Origin: Candidatus Saccharimonadota bacterium
GTDB taxonomy: Bacteria; Patescibacteriota; Saccharimonadia; Saccharimonadales; JAGQMS01
Length of the DNA: 38,721 nucleotides
Assembly: GCA_020428535.1 (NCBI GenBank)
Contig: JAGQMS010000008.1
Location: 1 to 38,721 of the forward strand
Direction: 5' to 3'
Shown here: positions 1-8,075 of the stretch, piece by piece
How the letters are laid out: every line of letters begins with the position of its first letter
Position numbering within the stretch: the first letter of the stretch is position 1
Program-made: the position numbers and the translations under genes
Notes under the pieces: model-generated
Databases searched by the model: none
What the model was told of the DNA's origin: nothing
What the model saw: the letters and a program-made list of their open reading frames with translations, nothing else

Positions 1-1
1 A

Positions 2-292
2 CCTAATTTAGAAGCCGAATTTGAGGTAGTTTTGATGTATGCGAAATATATTTTAGAACACCTGTCTGAAATGCTTCTTGACCTCAGTAATCCTATCAAA
101 AAAGCAACCTATTTTGGAGCACTATTCAACAAGATGCCAACTTACCCCCAAATAGATTTGAGAACCACTAAAAACAGCCCGCCACCAGAGGTAAACGAGC
201 TGTTCAAGTTGAAGACTGCTTTCCAATCCACGTATGGTGATCCCGGCGGGGTTCGAACCCGCGATCTTCAGGATGAGAACCTGATGTCCTAG
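2..292 (+). CDS. C-terminal end of a probable serine site-specific recombinase (cut by window edge)
   Basis: The frame is open from the left edge, so only the last 96 residues are visible. A helical segment (EHLSEMLLDLSN, KKATYFGALF) is followed by MPTYPQIDLRTT and EVNELFKLK. This resembles the tail of large serine recombinases of CPR bacteria, where a PTY..I segment precedes a short conserved end, but the catalytic domain is outside the window, so the assignment is tentative. The frame has no stop before it enters the 3' half of the antisense tRNA-Glu gene, so its last roughly 18 residues are encoded by tRNA DNA. That would fit an element inserted at the tRNA 3' end. The alternative is a frame that is open by chance. 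Confidence 0.42.
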   Translation, partial: PNLEAEFEVVLMYAKYILEHLSEMLLDLSNPIKKATYFGALFNKMPTYPQIDLRTTKNSPPPEVNELFKLKTAFQSTYGDPGGVRTRDLQDENLMS

Positions 293-311
293 GCCACTAG
301 ACGACGGGACC
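235..311 (-). tRNA. tRNA-Glu (anticodon CTC)
   Basis: On the minus strand the 7-bp acceptor GGTCCCG/CGGGATC pairs fully (one G-T). The anticodon arm TCAGG-TTCTCAT-CCTGA gives anticodon CTC, and the T arm contains GGTTCGAACCC. Discriminator A and the CCA end (235-237) are encoded. CTC reads GAG glutamate codons. The gene for glutamyl-tRNA synthetase lies 3.5 kb away on the same strand. A probable recombinase frame ends inside the gene on the opposite strand. Confidence 0.95.
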
Positions 312-328
312 ATGATTAACGAAGGCTA

Positions 329-352
329 TTCTAACAGATTAGAAGTGTTTTT
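329..352 (+). terminator. Weak stem-loop with T-tract between tRNA-Glu and response regulator
   Basis: TTCTAA (329-334) pairs with TTAGAA (339-344) around a 4-nt loop and is followed on the plus strand by GTGTTTTTTC. The stem is AT-rich and short, so it is only a possible terminator for plus-strand transcription arriving from the left end of the window. Confidence 0.25.
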
Positions 353-353
353 T

Positions 354-755
354 CTAGCCACCTAGGTTGGAAATTTGCTCTTCCATCTGCTTCACTATCC
401 CAACCAGTTGTTTCGGTGTGATCTCTGCTTTGATTAGATACCCATCAGCTTTTCGCTCTAGCTCTTCACGCATCGAATCTTCCTGATCCAGGTTGGTAGT
501 GATAATGACCTTACTGTGAAAATTCGGGGTTTTTGAGGGGTCTCGCAAAATATCTAGAATCTCCATGCCTGTGATACCAGGCGTCATGAGGTCTAGCAAA
601 ATCAAATCATATTTGTCCGTTTGCGCGGCCACTAGGCCATCATCACCACTAAGCATAATGGTGACTTCGTAGCCTTCTTTTCTCAAAGCGCGAGCATAGA
701 GCTCGCTTATAAAATGTTCATCTTCGATACAAAGTATGGTTTTTAATCCAGCCAT
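354..755 (-). CDS. Single-domain response regulator (receiver only)
   Basis: A CheY-like receiver of about 133 residues with no output domain. The acidic pair is in CIEDE near the N-terminus, the phospho-acceptor Asp is in LILLDLMTP (about residue 55), the switch Thr is in VIITTN and the conserved Lys is in GYLIKAE. I chose the ATG at 753-755 (MAGLKTIL); a GTG two codons earlier is also possible. The start lies inside the 3' end of the histidine kinase gene (overlap about 38 bp), so the two are very likely translationally coupled and form a cognate pair. With no DNA-binding domain it probably signals by protein contact or is part of a phosphorelay. What it controls cannot be told from this window. 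Confidence 0.9.
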   Translation of the reverse strand: MAGLKTILCIEDEHFISELYARALRKEGYEVTIMLSGDDGLVAAQTDKYDLILLDLMTPGITGMEILDILRDPSKTPNFHSKVIITTNLDQEDSMREELERKADGYLIKAEITPKQLVGIVKQMEEQISNLGG

Positions 756-2265
756 GTGCACTTCTTTCTATACTATTATCTGATGAACGGCCTTCTGACG
801 CAAGGCTATCGAAGGTTGGAATTGTGAATCCAAATGTACTCCCCTCGCCTTCTTTAGATTTTACCCAAATCTGGCCACCATGAGCGTCAACTATAGTTTT
901 ACTGATAAATAGTCCGAGCCCCGTTCCGCCGACGGATTTTGAGGTCCTGTGAGATCTGTAAAACTTGTCAAAGATATGACCTATAAGGCTATCGGGTATT
1001 CCAATGCCCTGATCAACTATGGTTGTCTCAACCCAACCTGGTTCTTTTAGGTAGGCGCTGACAGTGATTGGTGCGTCGGTGTGAGTATATTTGATGGCAT
1101 TTTCAAGAAGGTTAACAATTACTTCATATATCGTACCTCGGTCAATACCAACGGCGGGTAGGTCTTCGGCTATCTTTCGCTTCACCACCTTATGCCGAAC
1201 TTTTGCCCGAATGTCCATATCGTCTAATGTCGAGTTCAAGACTTTTGCCCAGTCATTACTTTTTAGTTCGAGTTCAAGGTCGTTTGACTCAATCCTTGCC
1301 AAATTTTGGATATTGCTGACGAATGAGCCGAGTTGTTGCGCTTGGGCACTCAAGTTCCTCAGGAATTCTGCTTGCTCAGTATCTAGTTTGTCGGTCAATT
1401 CTTCTTCGAAGACTTCAATATAACCGCGCATTACTGTCAAAGGAGTTCGAAGTTCATGCACTGCCATAGCCACAAAACTTGCGCCGTCATCATCTCGCCC
1501 GTATTTGGCAGAATGATCAAAGATCACAGCAACAATTTCTTGGTCGTCGGGATCGTTTTTGCTGAAATGCACCGCAAGATCAATCTGTCTGGTCGATTCG
1601 TCTGGCATTGTTAGCTTGACTCTTTCCCAACTTCGATCAGCAATAACCGAACGCTCCCCCACAAAACCCAACCAATTGTCGAGTGTGTCGTCGCTACTGA
1701 AAGACAACTTCAAAATATCGAAAAACTTCTGACCTTCGATCTTCTCCTTTGGCAGATTGAAATAGTTAGTCGCCGATTGGCTTGCGCAAATGATGGTGTA
1801 TTTAGAATCTATAACCAGGTATGGTAAGGGCGATTTTAAAGAAGATTTTGATTTAGGCGCATTTACCATTTCGGATGCGGGTGTGTCGGTAGCTTTCTTG
1901 ACTGGGTACAACGCCATCACATTTTTTGATGACATATCGTAGACATAGTTAGCGAGGCGCTCCATGAACTCTTTTCTGGGCTTTAAGCCTGCTGCCGACG
2001 GTGCAGCGGTCCCAGAAATCTCACTTGAAACATACAGGATAACGTTTGATAAAAATTCGGTAGTTGCCAGAGCTGATTTTGCTAGAAATATGTCGGAGAA
2101 CGTTATTGAAACTACTAGAAATATCGAACCCGCTAAAATCGAGGCCGGGATATCAAAAAGATATGAAGCTCCGTAACCAACACCAGCGCTCAAGAAGATA
2201 CAAAACAGATGCCATACAATATTTAGGCTGGCGATATAGTTTTTATATGGCTTTAAGTATTCCAC
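718..2265 (-). CDS. Membrane sensor histidine kinase with PAS domain
   Basis: 515 residues starting at GTG (2263-2265) after an AAGGA-like ribosome site. Two hydrophobic segments at about 10-65 form a membrane hairpin with almost no extracellular loop. A PAS-like region at about 145-240 follows (YLVIDSKYTIICAS, FNLPKEKIEG). The H box VHELRTPL carries the phospho-His at about 270. The ATPase domain has the N box (LLENAIKYT), DQGIGIP, FDKFYRS and GGTGLGLFIS. This is a complete class I kinase. With so little outside the membrane it probably senses a membrane or cytoplasmic signal through the PAS domain. It follows the DUF3048 gene by 20 nt and overlaps the response regulator gene. Confidence 0.93.
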   Translation of the reverse strand: MEYLKPYKNYIASLNIVWHLFCIFLSAGVGYGASYLFDIPASILAGSIFLVVSITFSDIFLAKSALATTEFLSNVILYVSSEISGTAAPSAAGLKPRKEFMERLANYVYDMSSKNVMALYPVKKATDTPASEMVNAPKSKSSLKSPLPYLVIDSKYTIICASQSATNYFNLPKEKIEGQKFFDILKLSFSSDDTLDNWLGFVGERSVIADRSWERVKLTMPDESTRQIDLAVHFSKNDPDDQEIVAVIFDHSAKYGRDDDGASFVAMAVHELRTPLTVMRGYIEVFEEELTDKLDTEQAEFLRNLSAQAQQLGSFVSNIQNLARIESNDLELELKSNDWAKVLNSTLDDMDIRAKVRHKVVKRKIAEDLPAVGIDRGTIYEVIVNLLENAIKYTHTDAPITVSAYLKEPGWVETTIVDQGIGIPDSLIGHIFDKFYRSHRTSKSVGGTGLGLFISKTIVDAHGGQIWVKSKEGEGSTFGFTIPTFDSLASEGRSSDNSIERSAHGWIKNHTLYRR

Positions 2266-2285
2266 CCCTTTTCCTTGGTTAATTT

Positions 2286-3668
2286 CTACGGTTGATATGC
2301 GATGTCACCCCTACTGCCGAGAAGTGTCATCCATATCTGACCCTTGTTAAAGGAAAAATCGAGTCCATTCTTATCTTTGAAAATAAATTGAGAACTTGCA
2401 GAATCTTTTGTCCAAGTGCCTTCACTCACAATTCCGTCCTGAAACACTACCATTGTTCCTGATCCGGTAAGTTGATAGGTGCTGTATTGCCCGGATTGGC
2501 CTTTGCTGGTCACTAAGCTGATAAGAACCTTTGGCATAATTTGCGGGTCGACACCTTCTCCAGGGCTAGCATCAGTCTGCGGTTCTCCATTAATGCTTCT
2601 GCGGTAGCTGTTGGTGGCGATGTCGTATGTGTAATCAGGGTTGTAATAGACACCACTCATATTGAAGTGAATAGTATTCGCGGTCGGTGTCTGTGGAGTA
2701 TCACTCTTGTGCGTCCATGTAGTGAAACTACTACTCGTATAGCCAAGCTGAGCTCGTTTGATATCTAGATTGGCCATTGAACTATAAAGATTATGTGGTG
2801 CTGCGCGACTACTTATTCGAATATACGTTCCATCATTATCGAACGCACTCATGTCCTTGACTCCTAAATCGGCAACTCGCTGGAGTCCGTCTGGACTACC
2901 GCCGGCGTGGACATAAGCTGCATCAAAAGTTTTTGCAAGTTCTACATAGTATGGTCGAGCGCTTCTAATGGGGCCGATCGATTCTGGGTTCCCCTGTTGG
3001 AACAGAGCTACAAATCGAGTAATGCCTCCTTCGGCGACAGCTTCCATAACTAGATCGGCGCTTTTTAGGCCTGATTGCGGTCTAGCATCGGTGCTATTTT
3101 CTATCATCACTGCCGTAACTGGTTTTGCCGCTGCTTCTTCACTGACGTCTACGCCTGTAATTGGTGCTGGAACTAATTTTGGCTTTTCGGCCACTGGAGT
3201 CTGGCTATTTTCTGAGCTGTTTGTCGCGTTATTATCTTGGGTTTCGGCTGTTTTTTTGAAGAATTTTAGGTAGCCATAGTAACCACCGGCCCCCAACAAG
3301 GCCAGAACCAAAACCAAAATTAAAATAAGTTTTTTCTTGGATATCTTTTTCTTAGATTTCAATTGCATTTCATTTTTTTCCTCGTTTGTAGTTGAAGATT
3401 CTTTTTCCCTATCAAGCGTTAGGTCTGTCGGGTCTAGCGGGATCTCTTCGTTATCATCGTCAAATGCACTCTCAACTTCGTTTGACTGAGCTAGATTGGC
3501 AGTTTCGTTAATTTTTTCACTGACAGACTCTAAATCTTTTTCAGCTATCTCATCTTCACCCAGTTCTGGGAGCTCGGAACTACCTCTAAAACCTGGCAGT
3601 TCTTTGGGTTCTTTTGATAAGGGCTCAACAACCTTAGGCTTCTTTGCCTTCCTAAAATCCATATCCAT
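2286..3668 (-). CDS. DUF3048 (YerB-like) membrane-anchored protein
   Basis: 460 residues. Residues 1-110 are acidic, low-complexity and cytoplasmic. A lysine-rich stretch then precedes one membrane segment (about 113-135, LILILVLVLALLGAGGYYGY). Residues 165-460 are extracellular and match the DUF3048 family (YerB of Bacillus): VTAVMIENSTDARPQSGL, DLVMEAVAEGGITRF and IGPIRSARPYYVELA are characteristic. The biochemical role of this family is not established; members are envelope proteins. Being first in an operon with a sensor kinase suggests that it could feed an envelope signal to the kinase, which is inference. The ATG has no Shine-Dalgarno sequence but has a -10 box 7 nt upstream. Confidence 0.85.
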   Translation of the reverse strand: MDMDFRKAKKPKVVEPLSKEPKELPGFRGSSELPELGEDEIAEKDLESVSEKINETANLAQSNEVESAFDDDNEEIPLDPTDLTLDREKESSTTNEEKNEMQLKSKKKISKKKLILILVLVLALLGAGGYYGYLKFFKKTAETQDNNATNSSENSQTPVAEKPKLVPAPITGVDVSEEAAAKPVTAVMIENSTDARPQSGLKSADLVMEAVAEGGITRFVALFQQGNPESIGPIRSARPYYVELAKTFDAAYVHAGGSPDGLQRVADLGVKDMSAFDNDGTYIRISSRAAPHNLYSSMANLDIKRAQLGYTSSSFTTWTHKSDTPQTPTANTIHFNMSGVYYNPDYTYDIATNSYRRSINGEPQTDASPGEGVDPQIMPKVLISLVTSKGQSGQYSTYQLTGSGTMVVFQDGIVSEGTWTKDSASSQFIFKDKNGLDFSFNKGQIWMTLLGSRGDIAYQP

Positions 3669-3675
3669 AAGCGGT

Positions 3676-3681
3676 ATTATA
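3676..3681 (-). promoter_or_regulatory. -10 box of the DUF3048-kinase-regulator operon (leaderless type)
   Basis: TATAAT on the minus strand ends 7 nt before the ATG at 3666-3668, so transcription would start at or next to the start codon. Upstream (3687-3716) the motif ACTTAG occurs three times in short direct repeats, which could be an operator. No consensus -35 box is clear. Confidence 0.55.
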
Positions 3682-3759
3682 CAGGACTTAGGACTTAGTA
3701 CATAGTACTTAGACCAGAGCTATCGATGCTTAAATAAGTATGTTCGATATTCTCCCACT

Positions 3760-3777
3760 TACGCTATGGGTAGCGTA
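3760..3777. repeat. Stem-loop TACGCTA-TGGG-TAGCGTA between DUF3048 and gltX
   Basis: A perfect 7-bp inverted repeat (3760-3766 with 3771-3777). The same TAGCGTA word recurs near 3792, and its complement TACGCT overlaps the 3' end of gltX near 3811. No T-run follows on either strand, so this is not a standard terminator. It may mark the 3' end of the gltX transcript. Confidence 0.4.
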
Positions 3778-3806
3778 TATACACCACCTGTAGCGTAGTA
3801 GCAGTT

Positions 3807-5267
3807 TTATACGCTCGGCGTTGCTTCTAGAAGCTTGACCGCTGAGTGGAGCCTTCGTAGAGTAGTTTCTTTGCCAAGGGCGTGCATCGTCTCGAAAAGT
3901 CCTGGTGCGTTTTTTCCTCCTACCAAGCTGATGCGTATAAGTTTGAATAATACTGCTGGCTTAGTTTGGAGTGGCTCGCAAAGATTATAAATCTGGTCGT
4001 GCAAATTTTCTTCGCTGAAATCACTTTCATCACAAACATTAATGACCTTTTCAAAAAACTCGTTTGCTTTTTGAGCTTCAAGGCCGGTCTCTTCAAGCAA
4101 CATGTTTCTTAGTTCTGTGGTTGGGCTAGGGTCCTTAAAGAAGAACCAAGTGAGCTCAGATAATTCAGAGAAGCGTTTTAACCTCTCACGATTTAAACGC
4201 AATACTTCTTTCTTGTATTCTGGAGGGAAATTTTCTGCAGCGGGGTGCCACCACTCACCTGCCCTTGAATAAAGTTCATCCACCGACATTGCACGAATAT
4301 GAACACCGTTCATCCACTCAAGTTTTACTGGGTCAAATTGAGCGCCTGATTTCTGGATCCGCGAAAGCTCAAATGCCGAAATAAGTTCATCGCGACTGTA
4401 AAACTCTTTGTCGGTGCCATCGTTCCAACCCAGCATCGCTAGATAGTTCATGAGTGCTTCGGGGGTGTAGCCGTCGGTGATATACTCAGACACATCCTTG
4501 GCGCCATCCCTTTTAGAAAGCTTCTTCTTACCCCCAGGAGCAAGTACAGGCGGGACATGAGCATAAACAGGTGCTTGCCAGCCAAACGCTTCCCAAAGCC
4601 ATAGGTGTTTAGGAGTGCTTGCCAGCCACTCATCAGCGCGTATAACGTGGCTGACGCCCATGGCATGGTCATCACATACGTTGGCAAAGTGATATGTTGG
4701 GAATCCATCTGCTTTAATAGCCACGAAATCATCGACATCTTTTGAATTCCAGGTTTGTAGCCCTTTCACGGCATCTTCCCAGATGAATTGTTTGTCACTT
4801 GGTATCTCAATACGGATAACATGCGGGTCGGTGATGGTGCCGTCGAGTTTAGCCATTGACTTACGGTAGACAAAAGCTCGTTTTTCGGACGTGGCTTGAG
4901 AGCGCATAGCGTCTAGTTCCTCAGAGGTTCGGTAATCTCGGTAAGCTTTTCCGTTGGCTAGTAGCTCTTCAATTCTTTCTTGGTACGTCATAAGTCTGTG
5001 GCTTTGAACGCATGATCCAAAGGCGCCAGGTTTGTCTGGGCCGTACGCCCAATCCATACCAAGTGCAGTGATGCTAGCTAGAATTTGCTCTGATGCCCCT
5101 TCAACCAGCCTATCTCTATCTGTGTCTTCTAGGCGAACTATGAAATCACCACCAAATTTTTTAGCCCAGAGCCAACTAAAAAGGGCTGTTCTTAAGCCAC
5201 CAATATGGAGCATGCCTGTCGGGCTGGGTGCAAAACGTGTGACAATTTTTTGATTTTCTTGATTCAT
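3807..5267 (-). CDS. gltX: Glutamyl-tRNA synthetase
   Basis: 486 residues, normal length for a bacterial class Ic enzyme that charges tRNA-Glu with glutamate using ATP. The N-terminal motif RFAPSPTGMLHIGG contains the HIGH-type signature (H21-G24). The zinc or zinc-loop region is degenerate. The KMSKS-type loop is KKLSKRDGA near residue 252. The C-terminal half is the helical anticodon-binding domain. The ATG (5265-5267) has a TAGAAT -10 box 7 nt upstream and no Shine-Dalgarno sequence, so it is probably leaderless and monocistronic. Whether it also charges tRNA-Gln (needing GatCAB) cannot be judged here. Confidence 0.97.
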   Translation of the reverse strand: MNQENQKIVTRFAPSPTGMLHIGGLRTALFSWLWAKKFGGDFIVRLEDTDRDRLVEGASEQILASITALGMDWAYGPDKPGAFGSCVQSHRLMTYQERIEELLANGKAYRDYRTSEELDAMRSQATSEKRAFVYRKSMAKLDGTITDPHVIRIEIPSDKQFIWEDAVKGLQTWNSKDVDDFVAIKADGFPTYHFANVCDDHAMGVSHVIRADEWLASTPKHLWLWEAFGWQAPVYAHVPPVLAPGGKKKLSKRDGAKDVSEYITDGYTPEALMNYLAMLGWNDGTDKEFYSRDELISAFELSRIQKSGAQFDPVKLEWMNGVHIRAMSVDELYSRAGEWWHPAAENFPPEYKKEVLRLNRERLKRFSELSELTWFFFKDPSPTTELRNMLLEETGLEAQKANEFFEKVINVCDESDFSEENLHDQIYNLCEPLQTKPAVLFKLIRISLVGGKNAPGLFETMHALGKETTLRRLHSAVKLLEATPSV

Positions 5268-5274
5268 GAACTAT

Positions 5275-5280
5275 ATTCTA
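5275..5280 (-). promoter_or_regulatory. -10 box of gltX (leaderless type)
   Basis: TAGAAT on the minus strand lies 7 nt before the gltX ATG, and no ribosome-binding purine run lies between. The predicted transcript starts at the start codon. Confidence 0.5.
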
Positions 5281-5325
5281 TCAGATCGCTACTGAAGAGC
5301 ACGATGTAGTTATTAGGCACAATAA

Positions 5326-6438
5326 TTAAAGAGACTTTGCTATTGTTGCTAGTTGTTCTGTTGTCAAACCTGAATCCCCGGAAATATTTATGCGCATGTT
5401 TCCATCTATCCAGTCTGCGTTGCCAGCACTTGTAATGAATAATTTAATACCATTTGAATCAAAAGATTGTAATGCCGGATGATCAGAACTTGCCAAGACT
5501 TCCCCAAGTTCTGCTGCACTCATATCAGTTTGTTGCTGGGTTATAGTAAACTTGCGATCGTCAGTTCTTGATTTAAAGCTAAGGCTCACCTGTCCTTTAG
5601 AAGCATTGATAGTGTTTAGAATTGCAAAATTCGATGGTACGCCTTTTGGGATATGTGCACTGATGCCGGACTTGTTATTTGCCATCAGAAGTGAAATTGA
5701 TGCCATATTCTGGTAAGCCAAGAACCCTGCTATCAGCAAAACGGAAAGAGTTGCGGCTGATGCTGATAATATTTTCTGGCCTCTTTTCTTTGATTTAAAG
5801 CGTCCTTTGAGCCCTTTTTTCTTAGGCATGATTGGCTCTTCTTCACTCTGTCTTGCAAGCTGAGCGGCTATAAAACTCTCAGCTCCTGCAGGCTTTGGCT
5901 GATTGCGCTGGATATCTAATGGTGGTGCACTCTGTGATGGCGTTGCAGGGCTTGAGGCCATAGGTACATTGGCAATCTTTGGTTCTAGTCTAGCTTGTGG
6001 AGCAAGATTGAACTTCTTTACTGTTGTAGTCCGAGGTGTTTGCAATGCCATTTTTAGCCGATGCTCAGACATCATCGTTTGCTTGTAGCTTTGAGACGGA
6101 GTTATAGGTGTTTTTGGCATTACGGGATGTAGGTTTTGCTTTGGTTGACCTGGCTTTTTAACAACTGATCTCATGAGAGTTTTAGATTTTGTCACCCGGT
6201 GATGCCCTACAACCTTAATATCGCTAATATGTCTAACTGGTTTTGTGCTAGGCGTAGAGGAATGAGGGGTATTGTTCGTGGCATGTGCAACATTATCTGG
6301 CTTTGGTGATGATGCTTGGCGGTTTATAAAACCATCAATATTCGAAGGTCTTGTAGCTGTTTGTTGGGGAGCCGAAACTACTTCGCCCGTTGCAGCATCG
6401 TATTTTACGCCGTTTATCTCTATTATTGTCTGAGCCAT
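5326..6438 (-). CDS. Single-pass membrane protein with long disordered N-terminus, unknown function
   Basis: 370 residues. The first nine residues (MAQTIIEIN) precede a 'GVKYDAATGEV' segment. Residues 20-215 are rich in Pro, Thr, Ser, Gln and Lys and look disordered. A very basic stretch (MPKKKGLKGRFKSKKRGQK, about 203-221) stops before a membrane segment at about 225-245. The remaining roughly 125 residues should be extracellular and resemble a small folded domain (PSNFAILNTI, GQVSLSFKSR, FDSNGIKLFITSAG). I do not recognise a family. A TATAGA -10-like box lies 17 nt upstream of the ATG. The gene is divergent from the PEGA-protein gene, with 170 bp between them. Confidence 0.75.
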   Translation of the reverse strand: MAQTIIEINGVKYDAATGEVVSAPQQTATRPSNIDGFINRQASSPKPDNVAHATNNTPHSSTPSTKPVRHISDIKVVGHHRVTKSKTLMRSVVKKPGQPKQNLHPVMPKTPITPSQSYKQTMMSEHRLKMALQTPRTTTVKKFNLAPQARLEPKIANVPMASSPATPSQSAPPLDIQRNQPKPAGAESFIAAQLARQSEEEPIMPKKKGLKGRFKSKKRGQKILSASAATLSVLLIAGFLAYQNMASISLLMANNKSGISAHIPKGVPSNFAILNTINASKGQVSLSFKSRTDDRKFTITQQQTDMSAAELGEVLASSDHPALQSFDSNGIKLFITSAGNADWIDGNMRINISGDSGLTTEQLATIAKSL

Positions 6439-6555
6439 TTAGTCGATTTTCACCCTCTATATTTATCGAGAATTTTAGTTTTTGTTTGCTTCTAATTGAT
6501 CATTGTAAACACTTTTTGCAACACTGACAAGTACTACTTTAGGCTAGTATTGTGA

Positions 6556-6561
6556 TACAAT
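6556..6561 (+). promoter_or_regulatory. -10 box upstream of the PEGA-protein gene
   Basis: TACAAT lies 47 nt before the ATG at 6609. The leader that follows is A-rich (several runs of A) and has no clear Shine-Dalgarno sequence apart from GAGGG far upstream, so this gene has a short untranslated leader unlike many neighbours. No convincing -35 box is seen. Confidence 0.35.
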
Positions 6562-6608
6562 CGTAAATCAGAGGGCAAAAACAAAAAAATCAAAAACAGT
6601 TTAATATT

Positions 6609-8075
6609 ATGGAATTTTTGTCACCACAGCAGAAAAAGCAAAAAACTCGCCGCCTCTTTTTAGGGTATGGCTTGCTTTCTGTTTTAGTTGTTCTTGCTTC
6701 TTACATTTTGATTTCAACGGCTCTGGGATATGAGCTTTTTTCATCTAATGGCCAAGTCGTCCAAAATGGCCTTCTTTTTGTGAATAGTCGTCCAAACGGA
6801 GCCGATATTTACGTTAATGGCTCCAAGGAAGCCTCCGGAACTAATGCTAAATTAGCTTTGCCTGAAGGTGTCTACGAAATTTCATTAAGAAAAGATGGCT
6901 ATAAAGAATGGCGAAGTAGTGTTGATCTGATGGGAGGTACAGTTGAGTTTCTGAGTTTCCCAAGACTTCTGCCGAGTGATCCTAAACAGCTGGCAGATAT
7001 TCCCTACCAAAATGGAACAGTAACTGCACTTCAGAGTCGCGATAAACGATGGCTGGCTTTGTCACTCCTTGATGGGTCTAACAATATAGACCTATATGAC
7101 CTAGATAATCCAAATACACCGGCGATAAAATTTAGTCTCCCAGTGTCACTTACTGGCGACAAAACCTATAGGCTTAGTAAATATTTAGAGTGGGCTGGTG
7201 ATAATAAGCATTTTCTGGCAAGGTTTGAGTCAGATGGTAGCCCCTTAATTGTATTGTTTAACCGCGAAGATCCTGTGGATTTAGATAATCTGACCTCAAC
7301 CTTAGGGTTGCAACCAACAGATGAAATTGGTTTCTGGGATGCGAAGTGGGACCAAATTTATATCCATCATCAAGCTGGGATTGTTCAGCTGGCAAATGCC
7401 AAAGATCATTCTCTGGAGGCGGCACCGATAACTTCTGATTCGGTTTTAGAATTCTTGCCTATAGGGGGAAAGCGAGCTGTCTATAGTGTTGCCGGTCCAT
7501 CAGATAAAGAGGTTAATCTGAAAATATTAGCTGAAGAAAAAAGCTACATTTTTATGACTATCGACAAGAGTGATAAGCCGCTCATTATGCATGCCGCTGG
7601 CTTCAATAGAAATGATTATATTGCCCTTGGTGGCGGTAGTCTTGAAAAGACAATGTTGTTCAAAAACTTGCGTGTCCAAGTGAAAACTGCCGAGAATAAT
7701 CATGTTGCACCCTATGTTCTTCTCCCTATTCAAGCCTCAGATCTAGACTTTTCAAGAACGAATAGATTTATATTCGCGACAGATGGTTTACAAAACAGCG
7801 TCTACGATATTGAGCAAAAAGAATACTTCAAATACGATGTCCCCGCAAAAAACCCAGCACTAAGTGGATGGTTTGATGATGCGAGATTATACTCTGTTGG
7901 GTTTGACAAAACTTTGTCTATTTATGACTTTAATGGTGACAATGTTTATAAGATCTCAGAGAGTGTAAACGGTGTTCCTTATGTCAACGGCGGAGTTACG
8001 CATGCAACTTTTGATTTTCAATCAACTAGTAGCCAGTCACTACGAACCATTGATATCGAAACGGCTACCAATTAA
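6609..8075 (+). CDS. Membrane-anchored PEGA-domain protein with propeller-like repeats
   Basis: 488 residues. A basic N-terminus (QQKKQKTRRLF) leads into one membrane segment at about 17-41. A PEGA domain follows at about 55-115 (LLFVNSRPNGADIYVNG, LPEGVYEISLRKDGYKEW); this beta-domain is common in surface proteins. The remainder to 488 has repeated short beta motifs of the type W-x-x-D and YDLDNP, YDIEQKEY and IYDFNG, as expected for a beta-propeller-like fold (inference). It is probably exported and surface-bound. The stop overlaps the end of the convergent sortase gene by 11 bp. No enzyme motif is seen. Confidence 0.82.
   Translation: MEFLSPQQKKQKTRRLFLGYGLLSVLVVLASYILISTALGYELFSSNGQVVQNGLLFVNSRPNGADIYVNGSKEASGTNAKLALPEGVYEISLRKDGYKEWRSSVDLMGGTVEFLSFPRLLPSDPKQLADIPYQNGTVTALQSRDKRWLALSLLDGSNNIDLYDLDNPNTPAIKFSLPVSLTGDKTYRLSKYLEWAGDNKHFLARFESDGSPLIVLFNREDPVDLDNLTSTLGLQPTDEIGFWDAKWDQIYIHHQAGIVQLANAKDHSLEAAPITSDSVLEFLPIGGKRAVYSVAGPSDKEVNLKILAEEKSYIFMTIDKSDKPLIMHAAGFNRNDYIALGGGSLEKTMLFKNLRVQVKTAENNHVAPYVLLPIQASDLDFSRTNRFIFATDGLQNSVYDIEQKEYFKYDVPAKNPALSGWFDDARLYSVGFDKTLSIYDFNGDNVYKISESVNGVPYVNGGVTHATFDFQSTSSQSLRTIDIETATN

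Noticed and set aside
122-313. Minus-strand 63-codon frame through tRNA-Glu
   Set aside because: It includes the whole tRNA gene and has no ribosome site or homology.
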